In this document: piece after piece, positions 48,681 to 57,714 of the stretch
How positions within the stretch are numbered: the first letter of the stretch is position 1
Layout: every line of letters begins with the position of its first letter
NCBI GenBank assembly: GCA_040758635.1
Contig: JBFLVI010000002.1
Span: 1-64,000 of the forward strand
Reading direction: 5' to 3'
DNA: 64,000 nucleotides
From: Yes71-27 sp040758635
GTDB lineage: Bacteria > Bacillota > Desulfotomaculia > Desulfotomaculales > Ammonificaceae
Made by a program: the position numbers and the translations under genes
Notes under the pieces: model-generated
Databases searched by the model: none
Told to the model about the DNA's origin: nothing
What the model saw: only the letters and a program-made list of their open reading frames with translations

Positions 48681-49712
48681 TTAGGCGTTCTCGTCAACCG
48701 AAGTGACAACGTAATAGTAGGTTTGACCGTTGGTCAAGCCGGTATCCTGATAATAATTTGTCGTCACCGTAGCCACCAGAGTATACGGCCCGCCACTCAC
48801 AGTGCTGCGGTAAACCCGGTAACCGCTAAGGTTCGGGTTCGCGCCGTTGTCCTTCATGTCATCCCAATAAAGGTTAACTAAGCGGTCTCCCTTGGTAGCC
48901 CTCAGGCCCGTGGGCACAGAAGGCACAGTCCGAACCGCAAGCTCTGCGGATTTAACGCTTTCATTCGGTGTAGCCTCGTCATCAACGGCCGAAATCCTGT
49001 AATACACCGTGGAGCCGTCCGGCGCAGTGCCATCGTTATAATCGGTAACCTGCGCCGTTACGGTAGAGGCTACCTCACCAATTTTAGTCAGCGCCCCGCC
49101 CGAGACAGCAGCCCGGTAAACATAATACGCCGCCAGGTCGGTAAGCTCTGCCGTGTAGTCCATGACCACGGTATCGCCTGAAACCGGCGCGACAACAAAA
49201 CTCACAACGCCCGTAGCAAGGTCAATAGTATAGTCGGTAGTTTCGGTCTTCAGGTCTACCCAGGTATAATCAGCAGTAACAACATCGGTAGAAAGCAAAG
49301 GAGAGGCAAAGGTAACAGTGCCAGCCGCCTCATCAAGAGTGAAACCGGTGGTTTGCGCTGTACCGTTAACATACACCGTAACCGAACCGGGTTTGAAGGA
49401 GTGGGCAGCAGTGTAAACCGTATAAGTAGCGTCGGCAGTAAGGGTCTCACCGGTAACAGCATGGTGCAAATAAACGGTGTACGAAGCTGCCTTGACGGGT
49501 GTATAGTTAGCAGTAAAGTCCTTATTTACGCCATCAACAACACCCTGTAAAATCTCGCCTACAACCGGTGCGTTGTCAACAACCGGATTCCAGGAAAGAG
49601 CAACCTGCCCCTGTGAAACGGTAGACGCAAGCCCTGTAGGTTGCGCTGGAGCAAGTGTGTCAACTACATATGCAGATACCTCAGAAGACTGGTTGGATTC
49701 AAGAACAGCCAA
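48681..49712 (-). CDS. Fibronectin type III tail protein
   Basis: The 343-residue product has start TTG 49712, because AGGAGGTG lies five bases upstream; a GTG nine bases earlier is part of that site. Two FN3 domains are visible: the second (about 255-343, VPTGLRATKGDRLVNLYWDD, YYYVVTSVDENA) is complete. The first (about 18-250) is split by an inserted beta domain (VDGVNKDFTANYTPVKAASY, then TDVVTADYTWVDLK) before FN3 resumes with LAAYYVYRAAVSGG. FN3 modules are usual in phage tail and fibre proteins and bind carbohydrate or protein on the host. It lies between the baseplate genes and the giant adhesins. Confidence 0.78.
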   Translation of the reverse strand: MAVLESNQSSEVSAYVVDTLAPAQPTGLASTVSQGQVALSWNPVVDNAPVVGEILQGVVDGVNKDFTANYTPVKAASYTVYLHHAVTGETLTADATYTVYTAAHSFKPGSVTVYVNGTAQTTGFTLDEAAGTVTFASPLLSTDVVTADYTWVDLKTETTDYTIDLATGVVSFVVAPVSGDTVVMDYTAELTDLAAYYVYRAAVSGGALTKIGEVASTVTAQVTDYNDGTAPDGSTVYYRISAVDDEATPNESVKSAELAVRTVPSVPTGLRATKGDRLVNLYWDDMKDNGANPNLSGYRVYRSTVSGGPYTLVATVTTNYYQDTGLTNGQTYYYVVTSVDENA

Positions 49713-49754
49713 AAAAGACACCTCCTAAAAATTGTTTTCTCACCAATTAAGCTC

Positions 49755-50669
49755 CTACTTTGTAGAGAGCAAAACCCTACCATCCCAACCAGCCTCTAAA
49801 CCAAGAAGGTAAGCCAGTTCCCTGGTTGAAAAATAAGCCTTACCTTCCACAATAACCGCCTCCTTGTCAAGTAGACGGCCGTTAAAAACCACAGGCACCT
49901 CTTTCTCTACGGCGCTTTTTGTAGAGAGCAAAACCCTGCCATCCCAGCCGACCTTCAACCCCAAAGCCTCTGCGACGGCACGAACAGGAACATAGCTGCG
50001 CTTTGCTATAATAATAGCCTTATCTCCTAATTTGCGGCCATTAACTACGACCTCGACATAGCCTTCAACTGCACGCCCCACCATACTGCTAAGCTCTTCT
50101 TTTACGTCATTCCTAAACTTCTCCCAGCCGGCAGCGGCAGAGGAGAAACCATAGAGCTTTGCTGTGCGGTCATCAGTAAAATAACCGGGACACAACTTAC
50201 CGGTCACATCATAGTGACGCCACAGGCTGGCCGTAGTCCAGCCGTGCCTTTTTAAAATATCTGCGGAAAACTTTACGGTAGTAGCATAAACCCTGCCGAA
50301 ATCCCCGTCCTTATTCACACACATTTCGATACCAAGGGTAGTGGCGTTAGGATAAGAACCGAGAAGTTTCAATGCATCGGGTTTGTAGCGACGTGCGCCG
50401 ACATGATAGGCCATCTCGTCCTCAGGAATGCAACGCACAATCCTGCGGTCGTCAATAATATAATGCGCGCTGGCGTAATTAAAAGGCCTGCCGTTTAGCT
50501 CCAGATACTTGCCGCCGCTCTGCTTGTAGCCACGGTTAAAGTATTTGGCATTGGCTATGGCATCAGCGCCTTTAGCGGCGTTAGCCGTCCAGTGAATAAC
50601 GAGCGCGCGGGGAACAATCCCGCGACGGGGACGGTTAATATTACTAAGAAGCATGTCTTCTATGTGCAT
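49755..50669 (-). CDS. N-acetylmuramoyl-L-alanine amidase endolysin with stalk domains
   Basis: The 304-residue product carries Amidase_2 in residues about 15-185, with zinc His in ALVIHWTAN, a second site YHVGARRYKPDALKLLG and the end motif WRHYDVTGKLCPGYF (His and Cys ligands). Two copper-amine-oxidase N-terminal-like units follow (about 207-304), each with the VNGRKL / YVPVRAVAEALGL then GWDGRVLLSTK pattern; these probably bind the wall. No signal peptide, so release needs a holin. ATG 50669 has GAGGTGGTG upstream. The enzyme cleaves the stem peptide from glycan at lysis. The same stalk module occurs in the secreted protein at 4,758. Confidence 0.92.
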   Translation of the reverse strand: MHIEDMLLSNINRPRRGIVPRALVIHWTANAAKGADAIANAKYFNRGYKQSGGKYLELNGRPFNYASAHYIIDDRRIVRCIPEDEMAYHVGARRYKPDALKLLGSYPNATTLGIEMCVNKDGDFGRVYATTVKFSADILKRHGWTTASLWRHYDVTGKLCPGYFTDDRTAKLYGFSSAAAGWEKFRNDVKEELSSMVGRAVEGYVEVVVNGRKLGDKAIIIAKRSYVPVRAVAEALGLKVGWDGRVLLSTKSAVEKEVPVVFNGRLLDKEAVIVEGKAYFSTRELAYLLGLEAGWDGRVLLSTK

Positions 50670-50771
50670 ATGAACACCACCTCAAAGTCTGGCGCGGCCG
50701 GGGGAAATAAATTCCCCAGGCTACCAGCAGACACAGTGAACCTCGTATAGTTGAACCGCTGGCTGTACTGC

Positions 50772-51575
50772 TTAACTCACTTCGACAAGGCGGGGGTAAA
50801 AGAGCTCATCCCACAGACACTCCTGATTAACTAGAGCGGCAGGACGGTCGTCTACATAAAGATAAGTGATTTTAACGTCACTAATTGCATCACTCACGTC
50901 CATGGCACGCTGCACGATTTCTGTTATTACCATCGTCCCGCCCAGGCCCAGCTCAGCGATATATTGCCAGACTGCCTGACGCACCTGCAGCACAAGCGAA
51001 GAAGCATCAGGCACGTTACCGACAACAAGACTTAACATAATATCAACCGGGACCATCCTGGGCTCAAGAGCGACAGCACGAATGCCGTAAGCAGCCTTTT
51101 CATCAAGCACCGCCTGAACGGCATCAATAAGAGCAGGAGAAGGAGGGCCTACTGTTTCCGGCACCGCATAAACGCCGAAAGAGCCTGGGCCAAAAACGTA
51201 AGGCCTCATTACTACGTCCCGCACGCCAGGCACGCTCAAAACCTCAAGGCGCAACGCGGTAAGATTACACCCCGCAAGTACTTCCACCTGGTGACAGATG
51301 CGATAGCGATAGTTATCGTCGGTTTCCTCGGGCTGCCGTTTACAATTTAAAAGTTCGCCGATAAGGTCGAGAAAGTACCCCTCAGCCTTTGAAACGAAAG
51401 CCATGGCCAGGTTATAGTCAAGCGCCTGGTAAAACTGCGCAATCTGCTCGTTGACGATTTCCAGGAGAGCGCGGGCAATAGAGCCGGGAGAAAAATTAGT
51501 TATCGGTGTATTTTCAGTAAGTCTGGCAACGGCAATTTCCATCAGGTCATCAAAAGACCTGTGAGCAACAATCAA
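50772..51575 (-). CDS. Baseplate J-like protein
   Basis: The 267-residue product follows the J family: an N-terminal helix-rich part (SIARALLEIVNEQIAQFYQA), a motif in FVSKAEGYFLDLIGELLNCK (similar to the gpJ AxGxxLD start) and a later VPGVRDVVMRP stretch, then a beta-alpha C-terminal domain. It forms the outer wedge of a contractile-tail baseplate. TTG 51575 has GGGGGTGGAG upstream. The gp25-like gene lies directly upstream in transcription order. Confidence 0.85.
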   Translation of the reverse strand: MIVAHRSFDDLMEIAVARLTENTPITNFSPGSIARALLEIVNEQIAQFYQALDYNLAMAFVSKAEGYFLDLIGELLNCKRQPEETDDNYRYRICHQVEVLAGCNLTALRLEVLSVPGVRDVVMRPYVFGPGSFGVYAVPETVGPPSPALIDAVQAVLDEKAAYGIRAVALEPRMVPVDIMLSLVVGNVPDASSLVLQVRQAVWQYIAELGLGGTMVITEIVQRAMDVSDAISDVKITYLYVDDRPAALVNQECLWDELFYPRLVEVS

Positions 51576-51586
51576 AACTCCACCCC

Positions 51587-51982
51587 CTAGCCCAGCTGTT
51601 TATACGTGCCGGGCACAAACTCAACCTTGACCTGATAAACCAACGGCCGCTCCTCGTCCTCGCTCACAATATGAACAAAGAAATGAACGCCATCAAAATC
51701 GGGAACAGCCTCCACGCTTACTTCATGTGGCGAAAAGTAACCGTCAAAGCAAAGCGCTTCTTTAATGCGCGCCATACCTAGAGAGGCCGTTTCCTGCGTG
51801 TTGGGTTCGCCGTAAAGGTCTCCTAAACTCGCGCCGAGAGAAGGGTGATGAAACCAGTCGGGCGCATCCGTGCGAATGCGGCACATCGCCATCTGAAGCC
51901 TTTCCTGACCGGCCCAGTCGGTTAAGGCAAGGTCGTCGTTGGTTACAACAAGGTCACCATCCCCTGTTAATAAAATATCCAA
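51587..51982 (-). CDS. gp25/gpW-like baseplate wedge protein
   Basis: The 131-residue product has start TTG 51982 taken because AGGGTGG lies just upstream, five residues inside the longer frame. The sequence (DILLTGDGDLVVTNDDLALT then RLQMAMCRIRTDAPDWFHHP, EALCFDG) matches the gpW/gp25 or DUF2634-like lysozyme-related baseplate wedge family (Q-x-x-x-x-R then an acidic end). It works with the J-like protein in baseplate assembly. Conserved order gpV ... gp25 - J supports it. Confidence 0.78.
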   Translation of the reverse strand: MDILLTGDGDLVVTNDDLALTDWAGQERLQMAMCRIRTDAPDWFHHPSLGASLGDLYGEPNTQETASLGMARIKEALCFDGYFSPHEVSVEAVPDFDGVHFFVHIVSEDEERPLVYQVKVEFVPGTYKQLG

Positions 51983-52115
51983 GTGAACCACCCTCAAAAT
52001 TACGCGGCGTCAGCAGCATCCGCCCTCAAGCGTGTAGGAGAGATGCCGCTCATTCCTTTCGTATATTAGTGGAGTAGCCGACAAGCTTACTCGAAACACT
52101 TTCCTGGCAGAAAAA

Positions 52116-52517
52116 TTAGGCTAAGCTGGTAAGTAATACCTCAAATGTCTTGTCGTCGGCCATTTGGGTAGCTATTTGGTCGGCATGCTGATTGGCCAAT
52201 TGGACTACGGTTTCTGAAGTCATGGGCACAACGCCCGCCTGAAAGGGGTCGTGCGGCTGCAGGTAAACCAGCTTACCGTCGACATAAAGCAAGTAAATTT
52301 CGCCGTCATCTGGCACGTCGTCGCGGGCAATGATTTTCTCGGGCGCTACGCCGTTGATGGGCGTCGCCTTGTCCCACACCTGAACAGTAACCCGCTGGCG
52401 CTGTTCATCAAAAATAACCTGCTGGTCAATAGCATTCAAAGCAGCCTCAATATCGGCTAGCGTCTTCTGGACACCCATGGAACTCAACCTTTGTAAAGCC
52501 TGAACAGCAGTAAGCAT
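52116..52517 (-). CDS. Hypothetical tail-region protein
   Basis: The 133-residue product starts at ATG 52517 with AGGAGGTATC upstream. The first 40 residues are helical (AVQALQRLSSMGVQKTLADI), the middle beta-rich and the end helical (ANQHADQIATQMADD). It sits between the kelch array and the gp25-like gene. No recognised family; perhaps a small baseplate or chaperone protein. The 118 bases after it (51,998-52,115) contain no convincing gene. Confidence 0.62.
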   Translation of the reverse strand: MLTAVQALQRLSSMGVQKTLADIEAALNAIDQQVIFDEQRQRVTVQVWDKATPINGVAPEKIIARDDVPDDGEIYLLYVDGKLVYLQPHDPFQAGVVPMTSETVVQLANQHADQIATQMADDKTFEVLLTSLA

Positions 52518-52565
52518 AAATAAAAGATACCTCCTTTAAATTTTTCACCCGGGAACGCCGGAATG

Positions 52566-53909
52566 TTATCCTATAACCACTATTCTCTGCTGGCTTCCAT
52601 CCCACCGATACTCTACCGAAGCGTTAACACAGGGTACCGGAACGTCCACCGAAGTTAAAGTAGTAACGTTACCAGCACCGGTATCTACGAGCAGTTTCCC
52701 GGTGTCTATTTTAGCAGCAGTAATAACCGCCGGGCCTACGCCAGAAAACAAAGAAAAACTGCATTCCTGCCGATAAGCAAAATTAGTGTTAATATGATAT
52801 TGGAGCTGACTTCCACCCGTTAAATAAAGAGTATTATTTATAACAGAAGAACATGTATTGCCTACAGTGATAGGTATGTTGGCCTTAGCCGTCCAGGTAT
52901 TGGTAATAGAACTATAGGCTTCATTAACATTAAAATTACCCTCATTACCGAATGATTCATAACATCCCCCTACTGCATAAATAATATCGTCGATAACAGA
53001 AGAAGCAAGACCATACCTGGCAGTGGGCATGCTGGCCTTAGTAGTCCAGGTATTAGTAACAGGGTCGTAAGCTTCGTTAACAGCGGTTTGGGTATTGCTA
53101 CCCAAATACCCCCCCACGGCATAAAGAATACCACCAACAACAGAAGAAGTGAGCTTGCCCCTGGCAGTAGGCATACTAGTCTTAGCTGCCCAAGTGTTAG
53201 TGGTAGGGTCGTAAGCTTCATTAACAGAGAGAAAGGTATCGTAAGCGCCCACGCCTCCACCTATAACATAAAGAATATCGCCGATAACAGATGAAGTAAG
53301 ACCGCCCCTGGCGGTAGGCACGCTAGCCTTAGCAACCCAGGTATTGGTAACGGGGTCATAAGCTTCGTTGATAGAAAGGTGGGAACCATTATACCCGCCC
53401 ACAGCATAAAGGATACCGCTCACAGCGGAAGAAGCGAGATAACCTCTGGCGGTGGGCATATTGTTCTTAGTAGTCCATGTGTTGGTAGCAGGGTCATAGG
53501 CTTCATTGGTGGAGAGGTAGGAGCCGTTATAACCGCCTACTGCGTAGAGGATACCATTAATAGCAGAGGAAGTAAGACCTCGCCTAGCAATGGGCATGCC
53601 AGCTTTACTAAACCAGTACCCCGGCGACTCACTTACAAGTTGTACACCCAGAGTAGTATAATCCACCATGCCGTCAAAAAGCACCCTTATACCAACACCC
53701 CCTCCACCAGTGGCACCTATAGAAATTGTTTTAGTGACAGGGTCGGCACTAAGGGTTACATTGGTGCCAGCCGCCAGCTCTAAAGTGTCTTCGGGAGAGG
53801 TAGCAGAAATGGCCGTACCGCCTATATTTATAGTCGAAAATAGGTTTTGGTTTTTTCCCACTCCGGCAGCGTTAAGCTGTTCTTTTAAAACATCTACAGT
53901 TTTGGGCAC
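52566..53909 (-). CDS. Kelch-repeat tail protein 1 (six-bladed)
   Basis: The 447-residue product starts at GTG 53909, with GGGGTGA upstream, rather than at a start further up that would overlap the previous gene. The N-terminal about 75 residues contain the module LKEQLNAAGVGKNQNLFSTI. Six kelch blades follow (about 100-385), each with YAVGGYNG- and AYDPATNTWTTKNNMPTAR-type blocks. The shared C-terminal domain (VSVEYRW-like) ends in QRIVVIG. The N- and C-terminal modules recur in the next two genes, so this is one of three tandem paralogues. A six-bladed propeller fits the repeat count. It is probably a receptor-binding protein; ligand unknown. Confidence 0.85.
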   Translation of the reverse strand: MPKTVDVLKEQLNAAGVGKNQNLFSTINIGGTAISATSPEDTLELAAGTNVTLSADPVTKTISIGATGGGGVGIRVLFDGMVDYTTLGVQLVSESPGYWFSKAGMPIARRGLTSSAINGILYAVGGYNGSYLSTNEAYDPATNTWTTKNNMPTARGYLASSAVSGILYAVGGYNGSHLSINEAYDPVTNTWVAKASVPTARGGLTSSVIGDILYVIGGGVGAYDTFLSVNEAYDPTTNTWAAKTSMPTARGKLTSSVVGGILYAVGGYLGSNTQTAVNEAYDPVTNTWTTKASMPTARYGLASSVIDDIIYAVGGCYESFGNEGNFNVNEAYSSITNTWTAKANIPITVGNTCSSVINNTLYLTGGSQLQYHINTNFAYRQECSFSLFSGVGPAVITAAKIDTGKLLVDTGAGNVTTLTSVDVPVPCVNASVEYRWDGSQQRIVVIG

Positions 53910-53913
53910 TAAA

Positions 53914-56067
53914 TCACCCCACAATCGCCAAGCGGCGGGGAACATTGTCTATTTTATAGATTTTTACCATGCCATCGGGACAGGCAACCACCTTGCCAGA
54001 AGCATTGGCATAATCCAACTGAACAGTACCCAGCCCCGCTCCGCGGTCCACAGTAACAAGAAAATTACTGTCCGGCGTCAGCCAAGACACCTGAGCAGGC
54101 CCCAGTGCGAAAGCAACCAGCCGTGTTGCGGTAGGAATATAACATTCGGTAGTGTTAAAATAAGTAGTATTAACACCTCCGCCCGTTACATATAACACGC
54201 CGTCAATAACGCCGCCTGCTGCACCTGCTCTTTTAGTAAGCGCACTACCCCTAATAAACCACGCGTTATTAACAGGGTCATAACACTGGTTAACATCACT
54301 TGGGCCTGGATTTCCGCCAACCACATACAAAAAACCGTCAATAACACCAGCAGTTGAGCTACTACTGGCAACAGGCATACTGGCCTTAGTAGTCCAGGTG
54401 TTGGTAGCGGGGTCATAGGACTCATTAATAGAAACCTGAGAAACACCATTATGCCCACCTATGGCATAAAGAATATCGCCGATAACAGACGAAGATAAGC
54501 CCGTTCTGGCTGTGGGCATACTGGTCTTAATAGACCAAGTATTAGTAATAAGGTCATAAGCTTCGTTAGTAGAGAAATGGGTAGTGCCGTCATACCCACC
54601 TACAGCATAGAGAATATTGTTTATAACACCGGCAGCTAAAAACTGCCTGGCAGTAGGCATGTTGGCTTTAGCAGACCAGGTGTTGGTAACGGGGTCGTAG
54701 GCTTGATTATTAGAAAGATTAGAGGAACCAGCATACCCACCTACAGCATAGAGAATATTGTTTATAACACCGGCAGCTAAATAACAACTGGCAACGGGCA
54801 TGGCGGCTTTGGTGGCCCAGGTATCGGTAGTAGAGTCATAAGCCTCGTTGGTAGACAGAGCAGAGGTAGCTGTACCTCCGCCCACCACATAAAGAACGCC
54901 GTTGATAACGCCAGCAGCCGGATGATGCCTAGCAGTGGGCATAGAAGCCCTGGTAACCCACTGGCCATAATCAACCTGTGACACGCTTATATTTACCCCT
55001 GTATCTACCCACACGATTAGTTCGCGCAAAGAAGGCCTAACACTTATATCACCTGTACTAAAAGTTTGACGTACCTGGAGGCGGGCATTGCTTAAGTCAG
55101 TTCCGGCAGTAATACCGGGAACAGGACCACCATTAGCACACGCTTGCCAGCCCTGCCATGTAGCGCCGCCATCGAGGGAGAGATTAGTCTCTATGGTTAG
55201 GCTGGTGTTAGCGGGCAGGGTAGCGTTCCAGGAAATGGTGCTGCTCGCCGCTATACCAACTTGACTTAGGTCATAAACTGGGGAGACACGGGTGCCAGAA
55301 GAGATATCTCTTTCTACCAAAACATAGTCCGCCTCTATATACCACCCAGCAGAAGAAGCATTTCTTGTTCCTGTATGACGCAAGGTCAGTGTATGGTTTC
55401 CGGCTGTCAGATAAAACGTTCCCAGCGACAAATTCGCGTCCGCAATCTTTGATGGAGAATATTGGTCGAAAGTACCCCTGCTCACACCATCAATCAAAAA
55501 TTCCACAATAGCACGGTAATTATCTCTCTCACAGTTAAGGGTAAATTCATAATAACCGTCCCACGGTAAATTTACTGTTACTTCTATTTTTGCCGGGGTT
55601 GTATAATCACCAGAGTATACCCTATTACCAGAACTTCCTTCGCTTATGTCTACTGTCCAGGAGCCAGTTCTTGTCCATGTCTCTGCCTCTGATTTAAGCT
55701 GGTAAGAACCAAGCTCCAAACCACCATCACTTGTGACCACCAGGCCAGTAAGCGTACCCGAGACAAAGTCACCGTAAGTCTCTTCAATAATCACAGGAGC
55801 AGAAATCTGTGTGAGAGGCGAAAGCTCGCCGTCATATAACACCCTTACGCTTTCACCGGCAGCACCCGCTAAATTAAAGTTTATTTTTTTATTTAAAACA
55901 TCGAGCGAAGCCCGTATGTCACCCCCGGCAGCAATAGTCCACTCATCCGCCTCTTGTGCGGCGGAAATAAGAACATCCCCTACCTTAATATGAGAAAAGG
56001 CGTTTTGGTTAGCTCCTACACCTAACTGATTAAGAAGGCCGGATAAAGCATCAATTGTCTTCGACAA
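53914..56067 (-). CDS. Kelch-repeat tail protein 2 (six-bladed, with extra sandwich)
   Basis: The 717-residue product has the same N-terminal module (LSGLLNQLGVGANQNAFSHI). Then comes an extra region of about 270 residues with beta-sandwich character (carbohydrate-binding-like; INFNLAGAAGESVRVLYDGE, then YYEFTLNCERDNYRAIVEFL). Six kelch blades follow (about 375-655), and the shared C-terminus ends in RRLAIVG. The start is TTG 56067 with GGGTGATG upstream. It lies between the two other kelch genes with only 4-16 base gaps, all read the same way. The added sandwich may be a second ligand-binding site. Confidence 0.85.
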   Translation of the reverse strand: MSKTIDALSGLLNQLGVGANQNAFSHIKVGDVLISAAQEADEWTIAAGGDIRASLDVLNKKINFNLAGAAGESVRVLYDGELSPLTQISAPVIIEETYGDFVSGTLTGLVVTSDGGLELGSYQLKSEAETWTRTGSWTVDISEGSSGNRVYSGDYTTPAKIEVTVNLPWDGYYEFTLNCERDNYRAIVEFLIDGVSRGTFDQYSPSKIADANLSLGTFYLTAGNHTLTLRHTGTRNASSAGWYIEADYVLVERDISSGTRVSPVYDLSQVGIAASSTISWNATLPANTSLTIETNLSLDGGATWQGWQACANGGPVPGITAGTDLSNARLQVRQTFSTGDISVRPSLRELIVWVDTGVNISVSQVDYGQWVTRASMPTARHHPAAGVINGVLYVVGGGTATSALSTNEAYDSTTDTWATKAAMPVASCYLAAGVINNILYAVGGYAGSSNLSNNQAYDPVTNTWSAKANMPTARQFLAAGVINNILYAVGGYDGTTHFSTNEAYDLITNTWSIKTSMPTARTGLSSSVIGDILYAIGGHNGVSQVSINESYDPATNTWTTKASMPVASSSSTAGVIDGFLYVVGGNPGPSDVNQCYDPVNNAWFIRGSALTKRAGAAGGVIDGVLYVTGGGVNTTYFNTTECYIPTATRLVAFALGPAQVSWLTPDSNFLVTVDRGAGLGTVQLDYANASGKVVACPDGMVKIYKIDNVPRRLAIVG
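54591..54781. repeat. Identical 50-base block repeated inside kelch gene 2
   Basis: Bases 54,591-54,640 and 54,732-54,781 are the same 50 bases, starting CATACCCACC and ending GGCAGCTAAA. The two copies fall at the same place in neighbouring blades, so recombination between them would drop or add exactly one blade. Confidence 0.8.
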
Positions 56068-56083
56068 CCAACATCACCCGCTT

Positions 56084-57424
56084 TCAGGAAACCACAGCCA
56101 GTCGCCGCGCGACGCCAGGCAAGTAAGAACAAGACACACTGGCACTAACACAAGGAACGGTCTTACCCACATCGGCTTGAGTAAGAGTTATAACCCCTAA
56201 ACCACTACCACGGTCAATCTCAATTTCTATGCCATCGTCACACGCTACAAGAGAAATTATAGAGGGGCCTAAATCAGAAGTTAAAACAATATTATAAACT
56301 ACTGGTATATAAGCTTCATTAGTGGAGATGCGGGAAGAGCCGTCATTTCCTCCTACTGCGTAGAGGATATTGTCGATGACAGAAGAAGCGAGATAACTCC
56401 TAGCAGTCAACATATTAGCCTTAGCGGTCCAGGAGTTGGTAGTTGGGTCGTAGGCTTCATTGGTGGAGAGTTGTGAACCATTATCTCCCCCCATGGCGTA
56501 GAGGATATTGTTGATAACTGAAGAGGTAAAAGCATATCTAGCAGTAGGCATGCTGGCTTTAGCGGTCCAGGAGTTGGTAGTTGGGTCGTAGGCTTCATTG
56601 GTGGAGAGGAAAGAAACACTATCATATCCTCCTACCGCGTAAAGAATATTGTTTATAACAGAAGAGATAAGACCCTTTCTGCTAGTGAGCATGTTAGCCT
56701 TAGTGGTCCAGGTGTTAGTATCGGGATTATAAGCCTCATTGGTGGAAAAATAAGGCGAAGAGCCATTCCATCCACCCACTACGTAGAGGATATTGTCGAT
56801 GACAGAGGAGGTAAGATGATATCTAGCAGTAGGCATGCTGGCTTTAGCGGTCCAGGAGTTGGTAGTTGGGTCGTAGGCTTCATTGGTGGAGAGACTGGCT
56901 CCGTTATATCCCCCTACCACATAGAGGATATTGCCAATGACGGAAGCAGTATGAGTACTCCTAGCAGTGGGCATACTGGCTTTAGTGGTCCAGGAGTCGG
57001 TAGCAGGGTCGTAAGCTTCGTTGGTAGAGAGGTAGTAGGAGCCGTCATTTCCTCCTACTGCGTAGAGGATATTGTCGATGACAGAGGAGGTGAGGCCATT
57101 CCTGGCAGTGGGCATACTAGCCTTAGAAAACCAACCTATCTCCTGGTCCACCAGCGTACACCCCTCAGTGGAAGACGACAGATACCCGTCAAACAAAGCC
57201 AGTCGCCCGCCAACAGCAGTGCTGTCAACGGAAAATGTGATTTTCTTAGTGGCCGAGTCGCCACTACCAACCAAGGCACCACCTGCCTCTATAGACAGCA
57301 CATCCTGCTCAGAATCTGCAGCTAAAACCTGCTCTCCTACTTTTACTCTGGCAAAGGCGTTTTGGTTTTTCCCGACACCGACCGTATTTAAACAATTTAC
57401 CAGCGAACCGACAGTAAGCGCCAC
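56084..57424 (-). CDS. Kelch-repeat tail protein 3 (six-bladed)
   Basis: The 446-residue product has an N-terminal module with LVNCLNTVGVGKNQNAFARV, six blades (about 105-380) such as LYAVGGNDGS and AYDPTTNSWTAKASMPTAR, and a C-terminal module ending RRLAVVS. It is the most regular of the three: several blades share long stretches of identical DNA (see the repeat at 56,534). GTG 57424 has CGGAGGTTAAT upstream. It is the nearest kelch gene to the baseplate gpV gene. The role is probably host recognition, as for its paralogues. Confidence 0.85.
   Translation of the reverse strand: MALTVGSLVNCLNTVGVGKNQNAFARVKVGEQVLAADSEQDVLSIEAGGALVGSGDSATKKITFSVDSTAVGGRLALFDGYLSSSTEGCTLVDQEIGWFSKASMPTARNGLTSSVIDNILYAVGGNDGSYYLSTNEAYDPATDSWTTKASMPTARSTHTASVIGNILYVVGGYNGASLSTNEAYDPTTNSWTAKASMPTARYHLTSSVIDNILYVVGGWNGSSPYFSTNEAYNPDTNTWTTKANMLTSRKGLISSVINNILYAVGGYDSVSFLSTNEAYDPTTNSWTAKASMPTARYAFTSSVINNILYAMGGDNGSQLSTNEAYDPTTNSWTAKANMLTARSYLASSVIDNILYAVGGNDGSSRISTNEAYIPVVYNIVLTSDLGPSIISLVACDDGIEIEIDRGSGLGVITLTQADVGKTVPCVSASVSCSYLPGVARRLAVVS
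56534..56893. repeat. Identical 75-base block repeated inside kelch gene 3
   Basis: Bases 56,534-56,608 and 56,819-56,893 are identical over 75 bases; the last 50 of them occur again at 56,421-56,470. All three copies lie at equivalent positions of separate blades. Exact identity at silent sites points to recent duplication or gene conversion. Confidence 0.85.
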
Positions 57425-57425
57425 A

Positions 57426-57713
57426 TTAATTAACCTCCGTTAAATTCACCCTCTGGCCGTTAAGGTAAACCGATTCGCACCAAAGCTCTATCTGCCGCGC
57501 AAGGATTAAGAGCTTGCCACTACGCGGGTCGAAACGAAGCCCTATCGGACCAACAGTGAAAAGGTCAATACGCCCGTGGTCGTCGACGGTCACACTCGCC
57601 CCGTTTACGGGATGGACCACGCCGACAGTCGTAGCGGACGCATGGCCCTCTTCCCCCATTGCCGCGTCTATATCAACCATTGCCAGTTCTTCCCGGAGTA
57701 AATCGTCAAACAT
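57426..57713 (-). CDS. Small baseplate-region protein
   Basis: The 95-residue product has ATG 57713 preceded by GGGGGTTG. Acidic helical start (FDDLLREELAMVDIDAAMGE), then beta strands (ASVTVDDHGRIDLFTVGPIG, LRFDPRSGKLLILARQIELW). This resembles the beta-helical tip or OB-type fragments found next to gpV in other phages. No certain family. It lies between gpV and the kelch genes. Confidence 0.65.
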   Translation of the reverse strand: MFDDLLREELAMVDIDAAMGEEGHASATTVGVVHPVNGASVTVDDHGRIDLFTVGPIGLRFDPRSGKLLILARQIELWCESVYLNGQRVNLTEVN

Positions 57714-57714
57714 A

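Noticed and set aside
50670..50771. GGGGAA/TTCCCC hairpin between the amidase and J-like genes as a terminator
   Set aside because: The stem is only six base pairs and no T run follows on either strand.
51998..52115. 17-codon frame (MSGISPTRLRADAADAA) between the gp25-like gene and its neighbour
   Set aside because: The AAAGGA lies directly against the ATG, too close to act, and the frame is too short to support.
52566..57424. Diversity-generating retroelement acting on the kelch genes
   Set aside because: No reverse transcriptase and no template/variable repeat pair with adenine-specific changes were seen. The repeats look like ordinary kelch duplication and conversion.
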